Under the pieces are notes generated by a model, which was given only the letters and a program-made list of their open reading frames with translations, was not told where the DNA came from and made no database searches. This document shows, in pieces, positions 22,301-33,570 of a DNA stretch of 64,000 bases. Each line of letters starts with the position of its first letter. Positions within the stretch are counted from its first letter, which is position 1. This DNA comes from Rhynochetos jubatus (taxonomy: Eukaryota; Chordata; Aves; Eurypygiformes; Rhynochetidae), in contig CM050652.1 in the NCBI GenBank assembly GCA_027574665.1, forward strand, positions 6,118,589 through 6,182,588. Reading direction: 5' to 3'. Both the position numbers and the translations under genes were made by a program.

Positions 22301-24600
22301 AAATTGTTACTGGACAGCAGTGATTTTATGTGTTGCTACTATCCAAATACTATTCATTTATTCACTTTATAGAGGTAATAATCCTCCTAAATAGCCATTG
22401 GGTCAGGTTTAATCAGCACTCCATTTCTCAGGTGGGATAATACAACTTTCTGCAATGAGACACCTACCCAGTCCTCAGAGGTATAGCAATAGTACATACC
22501 ACTCCATACACCAATAATTTTGTTTCATGAAACTTGGATGTGTAAGGTCTGCTTAGTACCTACATACCTATAGTCCTTAGCTACATACACACTAGTGACT
22601 GAAAGAAATAAAATTCAGTCCGGTCATTTTATGATGCTTTTTTGAGTCTCTTGGTATTGGTAGGATGTTAAACCTTTGCTTCCTAAATTTAGAGTAGACA
22701 CATTGAGCATTAAATGGCATTTAGAAACTGCATAATGTTTTTTTCTTGCTCATGAATAAGTCTGGTTTTGAGAATGCAAATAGACCTTTGAAATTCGAGT
22801 GCATTTGTGTGTGAATCTACACATAGGCTTTAGCAATGTGCTTTATGAACTGTTAATTATTTTTGTCCTGACCATTTTTAATGCCCATTCTAGCATGTCA
22901 TGTATGAATTTCCTCTCACTGACACACATATGTGTATAATCTGGCATTTAGCTCCTACCTTTGCTGAGCCCAGTGTATTTTGCTTTCATCTCTATTCTAA
23001 GCCAATATAGTGCTCAGTGGTTACGTCTGTGAATCTCCCTGCACTAAATATGAGTATACTCACTGAATAAACTGCACTATAAACAACCTGTTTGGTCCAT
23101 AGATAATCCCATATTGGTGTTACATTAGGACCTAAATGTGCAATTTAAGGATCAAAGTCTGAATTGTTATAAAAGCAATTCAATAACAAGCAAAACCTGG
23201 ATGACTTTCAGATAAATAAAATCAGGGTAAATCAATGTTAATCTATAACCATTTCTTTCACATAATTTAGTGTATTTTAATTAAGTTTTGTATTTTTCTT
23301 AATTAGGTCTACAAATAGAAAGAGCTCAAGGTGTTAATCAACTAAACAGGTAAGAGTCAAATATTCCTTAGGACTTCACAATTTCTTATTTATTATTCTA
23401 TTTTTCTGCTCTCTATGTTACAGGATTGTTATTTAGTTAGCAGGCTTTGTTTCCAATTTCTATCATCTTTTCCACACTAATTTGGCATGTTCTTTCCTAT
23501 GTGTTTTCTTTCAGACAGTTTTCATAGTTCCTTTCAGTTATTTCTCATATGTTTTCTTTGTTTTAGCTGGAAAAAAAAAAAAAAAAAAGGATTATCAATA
23601 ACATATTAGTTAATTGGTATAAAAATAAAAAAATCCTATGGTTTTATGTGAATTGAAATATTGGGAAGCAATAAAATATACGGGATAGATCAACAGTATA
23701 AACATACAAAGTACATTGTGCAGAGTTTTGAATACAATTTCTACATTCTCTCTCCTGAAATATACACCAATGTATGCAGCAGGATAAGGCATGCAACTTC
23801 AGTACAGCCTACCTGTCATCATGCAAACTTTATCAATACAATTTAATCAATAACTGAAAATGGAATTGTGGACTCCAAACCTGTGGTTTAATCATGCATT
23901 TTCTTTTTATAATAAAAGTCTAATTACTGTTGAAAATGGCTGAAAAGCCAGAACAAAAATGACAGCTAATATAAACATTTACTTGACCATCATTTATTAA
24001 ATGCATAAATCTTTTCTTCTTTCCTTAGATATTCAGCTCTTTTCAACTGAATAAGGAGTAGGTAAGTTACAGTGATGAATTATTCTTTCCAGTTTCATAT
24101 TCTATTTATAGCCTTTTCATTCATTAGGTTTTAATTTGTTTTGTGTTTGTTGGTTTTCACGCTCCCATGTATTTTTTAAGAAATAATTTATTACAATTTT
24201 TTTTTTTTTTCAAAATTATAATCCAATTACTTTCTCAGTAAACAAGAATTCCTCCTTTTTATGTGAAATGAACTACCAGCAAAAGTGGTTTCTGATTAGA
24301 CAAGCTAATTTTGAAAGGACAGATAGAATCAAGCAACGAACTGGATAAAAATAATAATGGAGCATACCTTGTTAGATAACAAAAGGAGCAAACTTGGGAG
24401 AGAAATAATGCAGGAGACACTTAATGCTGAGTTATGTTAAACAAGCTTTGTCTTATTTATTTGCTGCTATAAATAATAGTTAATTTCCTTAAATAATAAC
24501 CACCTACCTAAAAACATCACATTTCTGAAAACACATGCTGCTGTAACTCTCTGTTCTCTCCTACTTTGTATGGAAACCCTAGTACCCTTAGTAGGAGGGG
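22301..24600. other. Unrecognised AT-rich non-coding DNA
   Basis: Strongly AT-rich, with an 18-base poly-A run (23571-23588) and a T-run near 24197-24210. No gene or diagnostic repeat was recognised. Confidence 0.55.
23571..23588. repeat. Poly-A run (18 bases)
   Basis: Eighteen consecutive A residues in AT-rich DNA; no element was identified upstream of it. Confidence 0.9.
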
Positions 24601-24626
24601 GTGTGTGTATATGTATGTGTGTGTTT
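24601..24626. repeat. GT-rich microsatellite
   Basis: An imperfect GT/AT dinucleotide tract (GTGTGTGTATATGTATGTGT and onward) lies about 13 bases left of a CR1 3' fragment. Confidence 0.85.
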
Positions 24627-24637
24627 ACAGATAGATA

Positions 24638-24818
24638 TTCAGGCATTGGAACGGGCTGCCCAGGGAAGTGGTGGAGTCACCATCCCTGGAGGGATTTCAG
24701 ACATGTGTAGCTGTGGTGCTTAGGGATATGGTTCAGTGGTGGGCTTGGCAGTGCTGGGTTAACTGGTCTTGATGATCTTAAAAGTCTTTTCTAACCTAAA
24801 TGATTCTATGATTCTGTA
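24638..24818 (+). mobile_element. CR1 LINE 3' fragment
   Basis: The last roughly 180 bases of a CR1: GGCATTGGAACGGGCTGCCC, GAAGTGGTGGAGTCACCATC, GGTTCAGTGGTGGGCTTGGC and CTTGATGATCTTAAAAGTC. Terminal octamers are ATTCTATG (24803-24810) and ATTCTGTA. It belongs to the subfamily shared with the 29.4 and 54.6 kb copies. Confidence 0.92.
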
Positions 24819-27800
24819 TAAAGATCAATTAATCAACATAGTAAGGGAAAATGGTCTAACAACCTTTGGATGAATATATTGTGGGAAAATGTCTGGTAAC
24901 TTCATCCTATGGATAGACATGATTTCTTTTACACTGGGTTTCCAAATGACTGAATTACAGTCTGCAGGCCCTTACCTGCTGGACTTGATTCTGTTTAAAG
25001 TCTTACACTAAAGTAACACCTTTTTATTGGGCTGTTGGAATAATTTTATCAAAGTCAGGTGGTCTGAGGGATATTTTTTCCTTTATTGTCTGTTTACTGT
25101 ATATAGCAGAGTTCTGTTTCTAAGAAGCAGCGTAAACAAGGAAATTTTTTTGAGTAAAAAGCTGACTGAGAAAAAAGAAGTTACTTTCAGTAACTATATT
25201 ATTTTCAGTTTTTATATTTTGGAAATGACCATATGTGAACATATTTCTAAAGAAAGACTCAAGTTAGTTTCAAAAATATCCCTGGCCTATATTAATGACT
25301 TGCCCCCTCCAATGGAACAATCTTGCAAGGCCAAACTCTGTCAAAATCCAGAGGTCAAGGGAAAACAATAATAGTTTTAGGACTTCAATAATATTTACAA
25401 TATAATCAAAATGAAATTTCAAGGTTTTTAGTGCAGATATATGGTCCTGACTGTGTCTGTTCAGCTTTTTATTCAGTGGTTAAGTAACTGGCAATTTAGT
25501 TGGGAAAGATATGTACTTGCATATCCCTGTACTGTGTGTCTGATGGTTTTTGTTTTATCTAAGTTAGAGAAATTTTATGTAAGACCTGTTTGTTTCACCT
25601 TTAAGAAATAGAAATACATTTTCTTTATCTTCCCTCAGCAGTAATGCTTCCTGGGCAATTTTCAAGAATGCTTTCAAACAGTAGAGAAACACTATATGCA
25701 ACTATTAAGAAATCAGAATTTGACATAATTCTCTAACTGTATATTGTATGATTATATTTTTTTTATCAAGCAGTAAAATTTACTGCTGTGAAAGTTTCAG
25801 TTATAATACTATTTCTTTTTCAACTGCCTTCAACTAGAAAGTTGCTGAAGCTACCAGATGGTACACAGGGGTTTAAAAAGGAACTGGACAAGGTTATAGG
25901 GAGTCAAGATGCATTTCCTCAGCAACACACAACTACGAATAGTGTAGGAAATGCTTCGTTTTCTTTGGGAATGTGAGAATGTGAGTGGTGAACTTTCTCA
26001 TATGATTTTGGGAACAATGACACCAAGGAGTCAACACAGGACTTCAGGAGCAGACCAGGCACCATGGACAGTTAAGGTTATTGTCTTCAGGGCTACCTAT
26101 GGTCCGTATTCAATGTTTACTATCCAATTGCTCCATCTTCCTCTTTCTGTGGCTCTGTCTTATCAGCAGGACTTGTGCTGCTTCCTTGTTATCTTGTGAT
26201 CTGTGAATGTCTCAGTGTCACACTATAAAAACAACTTGCAAGAGTTTCAGGGGGAAGATTCCATCCTCTCAGCACATTTATGGGTTCTTTTTCTCTTCCA
26301 TGAAACAAGATAAATTGGAAACAGGGTCCTCCATGCGGTTTGTCTGGGGTTTGTGTAGCCAGGTTCTTCCTTACAATGAGGGATCTCTGTAGAAGAGTTG
26401 TTATGGACAGAGATTTGTCAGGCACTGTGCCTCAGTGTCCTCCACTTATATCAATCCTGCCATCTCCAGTCTGAGGAGTAGCTCTTTACAGTCAAGTTGC
26501 AATAGCATGTGATCACTTACAAATATCAGTAGCATGTTTCCCCACTAGCATATAAACTCAAGTTTAAAAAAGAGCCATCTAAAAGACTTTGTTTTAATGG
26601 TCTGATGATTTTTAAAGACATCAGTAGAAAGCTACCAAATACCGCTATTACCATAAACAGCCAGCCCCTACCCTTGAAGAAAGGAAGGGAATCAGGTATT
26701 TATCTCTTTCTATTGTACAGATAATATTGTAGACACAATTTTTTTTAAACTGAGGACTGCAACCCTTGTGGAGGGCCCACATGCTGTGACAATACTCAGA
26801 ATAAACTCTTCTCCTGTTCTCTCACAAATTGTGTGAAACCAATCTTTGTTTGTGCCACAAACTTTGGGTTTACATAATGCTTTAATATTAAAAACCTCAG
26901 TAGTTTTATTTTTCAGCACTCAGGCAAGTAATCATGTGGATGTTAATTTTTCTGTGATAGGTAGTGCTTAGAAACAGGTTACCAATACTTCCAGTCACAT
27001 CTCCTTATTCCCTTCCTGTTGAAGATTATACTGCCAAATCCCTCTTCTTGTGTCTGGAAATCATCCCTAACTGCATGGTTTCCCTTACTCAGCCAAGTTG
27101 TACATTAATACTGATCCAATCAAATAACTTCACTGTTTTGACACCTGAAATCTTTCTCTGTCTTTTTGTACCCTTCTCCAATCACCAAATCCAGTGCTTC
27201 TAGGTGTCTGTTATTAATGTTATGTTTCATGTCTAGAGTTATGGACACTCTCATTTTTCTACTTACTCCTTCCTCTACTACATCAGCTTCCCTTTTGCCA
27301 TGGCTTTCTGTATGTACACTGCCAGAGGAGTACAAGAAGTGCAAGATTATGCTGGGAGATAGAGTCAAGTCCAGAATGTGAACCTCTAGTACCTCAGCAC
27401 AGGATATGAAATTGATTTTGTAATCTGTGTGATGTCGAGAGTTTTGGGTATTGTTGAATAACACCACCATTCTTTGCATATGAACCCTAGCCTAATTTTG
27501 TATTGTATCTCGTCTCTTCTTTTCTCAGTTTTCCAGTAAGGACTTTGTGATTTCCTCTTGAGAACTCCTACCTTACAAGAAAGTTGTTTCCAAGATTATT
27601 ACCTGTCTAGCCTTGTGACTTCTCCTACAGTACCCACTTCTAACCTGTGACTATGCTGCTTAATAATGAAGCTTATTTTTATATAGATTAGAGTCTTTCC
27701 GCATTTCAGAAGTCCTAAAAACATCAGAGAGACATCTCTTCTGTTAGAGAACCACTGCACAAAATGCAGTTACAATTGAATGTCGCATGTGCTAGTAAAT

Positions 27801-29214
27801 ATGACTCCATCTCATACTGCCTGCCTGTTTCTGTTCATTCTCATTATATATGTATTCAGTAAAGAGAAATGTGAAAGATTAAGTAGTGATCTAGGTTTGT
27901 GGAAAGATAGGTTTTGGTCAAGATAGTAATTGCATAATTCTTTATGCTTTGTTTGTAAGTCGTATTTTCATTTTGCATGGAAGATGTTGCCAGGAAAACT
28001 ACTTTTGCCCTCTCTGAATCAGATCCTCAAGGCAGCTAATCCTTCAGTCAGATGTGAGACAATGTAGTAGTTGATGCAATGTTGGCTTTGATTTGATTGG
28101 GTTTTTTTTGCCTAAGGTTACCTGTAGGCCATGGTTTCATGCTGCTGCAGAGCAAAAATTTAACACATAGGCAGATTGTCCTTCAAGTCTCAGCTGCCTT
28201 AGGACACGTGCAATGAAGTATACAGGAAGGGATAGAGACAAGCCTTGGAGCACAGATTGGATCCCTCCCATGGAAACAGAAAGGGTGATGCCTTGCAGTT
28301 TTAGCCTGATTGGTTAGTAGAGACAAGGGTGGAAAGACATCTGAGTGTAGGAAACATGTTGAGAACCATCCTCAGGAGGAGGAAAAAGTGCTGGAGGCAG
28401 GTCATAACAGGAACCAGCTGTGACTTCAAACACTTATTGAATCAATCCTCCTCCAGCAATAGCCCTGTGATGGAGCTTAGGGAAAAGGAACGTCTCTGAG
28501 GAATGGTGGTGAAAGATCTTGCCAGGAGACAATGAAGATTTCAAGGCTTGCCTGTATTTCATTAGAAAGTTGAGCAAAATCAGCACATTTCCTGGGAAAT
28601 AATTCCGTATTGATGAACCAGCGTTTTCTCTAAGACAAATATTCTGTTGACAGTTTTGACCAGCTCTGTTTTCAGCATCAAGTGATCTTGTGCTACTTCT
28701 CTCTGTCATATCCACTCTGGCCCTTGATTCAGGAATTGTCATCTTTAGTTATATTTGCACATTCCCTGCAACACTGGCTGGAGGCCATGGACTACAGTAC
28801 CACTAGGCATAGAAGAGACCTAAAGTGTTTTAGATTCTGGGCCTATCTAATCGATGACCCCTCTAACTGAGGCAGCAAGAAATTGATACTGTCACATCAC
28901 AGATCAGCCTTGAACAAGTGAACCACATGCAATGTTCCAGATTCTTTTTGGTGATGCTGACATAGAAATATACTACAGGAAAACCTCAACTTGCCAAATG
29001 TGTATGGTTTGTATGCAAGCAAAGTATAATCACAAGTAGTGACACTGCTCTCATCTCTTTTGTAGCAAAGCTGATTTAAATCTTAGTTCACTGTTTTTAA
29101 TTTATTTCTCCTAGTAATTTCCTATTTTAATATAAGGGAAATTATGATTTTATAAAACTGACATTAAATGCTCAAATGATATTGAACAACCTAATCAACA
29201 ACCTCAGTTTCCCA
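24819..29214. other. Unrecognised AT-rich non-coding DNA
   Basis: No gene was recognised. Open frames such as 25027-25371 (114 codons) and 27120-27479 on the minus strand (119 codons) lack any domain I know. A stretch at 25829-25910 with GGAACTGGACAAGG could be a very old CR1 remnant but is too weak to call. Confidence 0.5.
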
Positions 29215-29373
29215 AACCGGGGAAATGGAAGAGCTTCCAGGAGCCTGTAGCTCCTGCCACAGTGGCTGTTGAGACCCAGGTGGGGCCAGGAGCAACAGTG
29301 GCCAAGCCCCCACACACCTATAAAAGAAGCCCCTGTGGAGGGAAACCACCAGCAGCACCACCATCGTGGTGAG
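29215..29373. other. GC-rich segment of unknown origin with TATAAAAG, abutting CR1
   Basis: About 160 bases with clearly higher GC than the flanks (CCTGTAGCTCCTGCCACAGT, GTGGCCAAGCCCCCACAC). TATAAAAG occurs at 29319-29326, about 50 bases before the CR1 that follows. It could be an LTR or SINE remnant, or a fragment carried with the CR1. I do not recognise the family. Confidence 0.4.
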
Positions 29374-29606
29374 ACGCCAGGGGAGGTTTAGATTGGATAT
29401 TGGGGAAAATTTCTTCACTGAAAGGGTTGTCAGGCTTTGGAATGGGCTGCACAGGGTTGAGTCACCATCCCTGAAGGTATTTAAGAGAAGTGTAGATGTG
29501 ATGCTTAGGCACATGGTTTAGTGGTGGACTTAGTTTAGTGTCAGAGTTAGGTTAATGGTTGGATTTGATGATCTTAAAGGTCTTGTCTAACCTAAAGGAT
29601 TCTATG
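29374..29606 (+). mobile_element. CR1 LINE 3' fragment
   Basis: CR1 3' sequence: CGCCAGGGGAGGTTTAGATT, TTTCTTCACTGAAAGGGTTG, GGTTGAGTCACCATCCCTGA and TGATGATCTTAAAGGTC. A single terminal octamer, ATTCTATG, lies at 29599-29606. It begins just upstream of the standard 3' UTR block, so it is a strongly 5'-truncated copy. Confidence 0.92.
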
Positions 29607-32600
29607 AAAATCTTAAGCAAAAGTCATTGTGAATTAGGTATTTGCTAAACTGACAACACAAGCCTTAGTAAACCTGATATTGTTCTTATGTAAACTCATG
29701 AATGGAGACTTTCTCAAATAAATTACTTAATAACATCAGAGAGTCATTGGCTGTGTAAATATATCCCAGGGGCACATACTAAGATTCCTGAATTTAAATG
29801 TTCAATAGAACTTCATATTTGTCACCTTTACTAACGAGTTTTTCCTTATGAAATCATTATTAGCATGAAAAAGTTAAATTTTGTATCTAATTTCTTGAAT
29901 TAATGCTGTTTGAAGACCCTAAGGGTTTGAAAGTTCTTTCACTGGAATTCATCATTTACATAATTTTCATAGCCCCAACCCTTTGCTCTCAACTATGAAT
30001 GCACATTGTGATTTTTTTTATGCATTAAGGCAGCAGCTTCTATTTTTCTCTACACAAAACAATTAACAGAAGACTAACAGGTAATAAACATTTTTAATCT
30101 TTAATGTTACATTAACAGTGAAGTGCCTTATTTCATGCTTTTGCAACAACACTGCCTGCTGAATTATGCTTTTCTGGTTCTTTATTATAAAGATATTTGA
30201 TTAGAAAAGGAAAAACAATTGAGTTATTTGAGATCAGTGGACCTTTCCATCATTTCCTGCCTGAGATACTTATGAGTGCAGAGCACCATGTCCAGATTTT
30301 TAAGCAGACAAGAGAATTTTCTCAGTTCTACATTATCATAGTTCAGCCATGATCTAGGAATACAATGTTTACTCTATATATTTTTGTTATTGATATAGAT
30401 GAATAGATAGTAATTTTATTCTTTTGATGAACCCAGACTTTGGACACCAATGGAATACAGCATTTGACCAAATATCTCTTGATGTTAACCTCTCGTTTCC
30501 CTACTGTTACTAATAATAGTTTTTATTACTGGGTGTGTTTGTGCACTTGGACATGGACATGTGGTAGGCATATGACAAAGACATAGGACAGATCCAAACC
30601 TAAAAAAAAACTCTCATAGTAGTGGCAAAGACAGGCCTAACATCTGGATGCTTTGGGTTTAGTATAACAATTGCAATGAAAACATGACATTTCAGACAGT
30701 TGCTTTTTTTAATGGAAAAGTTGAACTTATCTCTGTGTTGAGGCTAAACTTGTTTGGCAACAACTGCTTCCATTGAGTGATTTGCTGCAGACTACAAATC
30801 AATTTTACATTGTAGACAAACCCACTGTTCCCCAGTTCAACAATGTGCATGATAATTTTTTAACTTATTCCTGCCTGAGCATAGTCAAAAGACTAAGGCA
30901 AATGATGTGATCTGTTTTGTGACAAACTTCTGATTAGGATTCAATGTGAGATTAAGATTCTGCTTTTAGGTATATACTTTTCATTCAATTGCAGGTATCT
31001 AAAAAGCTATTGCATACACATAAAAGTCACTGACTCTACTGATTGCTTCTCCCCTGGCTGTGATGGGAACTTACACACCTAAAGCATCAATTACTACTAT
31101 ATTCTAGACTTTTAGAGTCTAAATCTGGAGTGGTATATGACTCTAGGTTTGATTCATTTGCCCATACATTCATGTCTAGTGCTATTTGAGAATCCTAGTG
31201 TCATGTTCTCATCTAATAAAAGAATTAATACAACCTTCTTACACCAGCCCCTGGAAGTAGCTTATCCCAATTCAAAATGAAGAAGCAGCTTCATAAAATT
31301 TAAACTGAACACAATTTAGTTTAATTGCTAAATGCAATGCAATAAGGTGAATGCTATTTTTTTTTTTAAGCCAGTCTACTGTGCTTTAGATTTCCTCCAA
31401 TCTCTTTCAAAGTTTCTGAAAACACACACTCTTGTTTTTCTGTAGAAGGAAAATCACATATCTATGTGTTTCCTCACCAGTCACAAAATATCTAGGAACA
31501 GTTTCTAGATCCATTATCCAGATTTCCATTACTTTCCAACAGAAGTTTCAAGTGTCATGTTACATATTAATGTTGCTGGTCTTCCCAGCCAGGGACAGAT
31601 CCAAAGAGTCTTAGGGATGGAAAAAAGATGAACAATCTTGAAAATATTGTTATCAATGAAATGTAGATGGTACAATCCTTGGTGATCAGTTCTTGATGTA
31701 GAAAAAGGCTAAAATCAAATACTGAAACAGAATGAACCCATGAAACTCTCTAAGCTTATTTTCTGACCACTAGCGGCTTCCTTGCAAACTTTGTCCCACA
31801 TTTTCTCTCTTGAGAAATCACTCTGCTTGGCATAATGAAGTCCATTATGTCTGATCAATGGTGTACAGTATTAAATTCCCTACAAATAATGTTAGTTGAT
31901 TGACAACATGTAAAACTGTAGAAATTACCCATACTGAAGTTTTCAGTTTGGTCGAGAAACGAACAACCTCAGAACAGTTTCTGATGGCCTGGCACTTAGT
32001 AACAATCAAATTTGATGATGACTTGCAACGTACATGACAAAACAAGGTCAGCCATTTGAGGCTGCTGGCTACCAACTTTCCCTCTCCATGAGCCAAATCA
32101 CTGCCCAGACACTCATAGATGCTTGTTATTGCCATAATGCCAACACATTACCCGGGTTAAAATGTGGTTTTGCTATTGATCCAAACATACACTAAGCCAC
32201 TAGAAAACTTTATGAAGGACTGCTGTGCTGTTTGTGAATGCCAAAATTTGACTGGCTCAGAATTTTGACAGACTTTGGGCCATTTGTTATGCCTTCACTC
32301 ACTGTGTTGTAAATTCTGGTTTATAAGAGACGAGACATTAAATGAATCCAGACGTTTGGGGTTTTGTTGGTTGGTTGTTTTTTTTTGTTCCTTGCTTTTG
32401 CATGGCCATTTCCAAAACCAACCCCCCAAACTAGCACCTACCAAAGACTCTTACTGTTTTCTGAGGGTTCTGGATGTAGGTGTGGAAAACATGCACTTGT
32501 CATTGGTCACCCTGTGAGATTCCAGCCAACGTCCTCACCCTGCACTGATGTGCTCTTCAGATATAATTGTTTGTCTCTGATTTGCAGTATCTCTTAGTAA

Positions 32601-32917
32601 CTCTGGCATTGTCCTTCTTGTTTCATGTCTGTGACAACGGGCACAAAAAAGTACTTATAAAACTCAAATTAAAACCTGTAACTCCAGTCTTCATGCCAAG
32701 CAAGGTTTGAATGGTTATAAATAAAAACCATCTGGACTGATTTTAAGAAAATACATTGTTGCCTTGTAAACCAAAGCATGACTAATGGTACCAGGACAAC
32801 AGGAGCTATATATTCCCATCTGTTTACCTGTTCTAGCTTGAATAACTCAGGGATACATTCTATTCTACTGGTTTTAAGGCACTAATTCTGCATTTGTAGA
32901 CCTAAGGTTCATCTATC
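29607..32917. other. Unrecognised AT-rich non-coding DNA
   Basis: No gene or diagnostic repeat was recognised. The longest frame (31845-32135, minus, 96 codons) has no known domain. Confidence 0.55.
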
Positions 32918-32965
32918 TGTCTGGTTTAACTGCAATCTAACTGTCTGGTTTAACCCCAACTAGCA
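32918..32965. repeat. 24-bp period direct repeat at the LTR edge
   Basis: TGTCTGGTTTAAC occurs at 32918-32930 and again at 32942-32954, with similar flanks (ATCTATC and ATCTAAC). The second copy is the 5' edge of an LTR. The first looks like a local duplication of that edge. Confidence 0.75.
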
Positions 32966-33297
32966 ACTAAGCCCCGCACAGCTGCTCACTCACATTTCCC
33001 TGGTGGGAGGGAGGAAAGAATCAGAAAAGTAAAAGTGAGAAAACTGGTGGATTGAGATAAAGTCAATTTAACAGGTAAAGCAAAACAAGGAATCTATTCA
33101 TCACTTCCCATCGGCAGGCAGGTGTTCAGCCACCTTCAGGAAAGCAGGGCTCCATCATGCATAACATTGATTTCGGAAGACAAATGCAATCACTTTGAAC
33201 CCTCTCCCCCCCCCTTTCCCCCCCCTTTCTTCTTCCTCTAGCTCTATATGCTGAGTATGATGTCATACGGTATGGAATATCTCTTTGGTGAGCTATC
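32942..33297 (+). mobile_element. Endogenous-retrovirus LTR, 3'-truncated
   Basis: The 5' terminus TGTCTGGTTTAACCCCAAC matches the start of the complete LTR at 44364 (TGTCATGGTTTAACC). The shared blocks CACAGCTGCTCACTCAC and TGGATTGAGATAA follow. Next come CATCACTTCCCATCGGCAGG, a C-rich stretch (33206-33225) and a TATATG-type TATA region near 33245, then TGATGTCAT, which is CRE-like. The sequence breaks off just after TATGGAATATCTCTTTGGTG, where the family normally continues, and passes straight into CR1. No gag, pol or env sequence is attached. Confidence 0.8.
33206..33225. repeat. Paired C-runs (C9-TTT-C8)
   Basis: Nine C, TTT, then eight C lie inside the LTR. The minus strand carries two long G-runs able to supply four G-tracts, so a quadruplex is possible. 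Polymorphic length or assembly error is likely in such runs. Confidence 0.8.
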
Positions 33298-33570
33298 TCA
33301 GGTGTGGGTAATGGGTTTAAACCGAACACAGGGCAATTTAGATTAGATATCAGGAAGATATCAGATGTCTTCCTGGAGAGGGTGGTGAAGCACTGGAACA
33401 GGTTGCCTAAAGAAGTTGTGGATACCCCATCCTTGGCTGTCTTCAAGGCCGGGCTGGAGGAGGCTTTGAACAACCTGGTCTAGTGGAGGGTGTCCCTGCC
33501 CATGGCAGGGGGGTTGGAACTAGGTGATCTTTAAGGTCCCTTCCAACGCTAACCATTCTATGATTCTATG
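33298..33570 (+). mobile_element. CR1 LINE 3' fragment fused to the LTR
   Basis: CR1 3' sequence starts by about 33307 (GGTAATGGGTTTAAACCGAA). It continues with GATTAGATATCAGGAAGATA, GAGAGGGTGGTGAAGCACTG and GGTCTAGTGGAGGGTGTCCC. It ends in two terminal octamers, ATTCTATG at 33555-33562 and 33563-33570. The 3' UTR type is the one seen at 5488-5966. Confidence 0.93.

Noticed and set aside
25829..25910. Possible very old CR1 3' fragment (AAGGAACTGGACAAGG)
   Set aside because: Only one block resembles CR1 and the surrounding order does not match well enough.
26710..26919. Minus-strand 69-codon frame with scattered Cys and Trp that suggested a transposase or zinc-finger remnant
   Set aside because: Spacing fits no zinc finger or transposase motif I know, and no terminal inverted repeats were seen.
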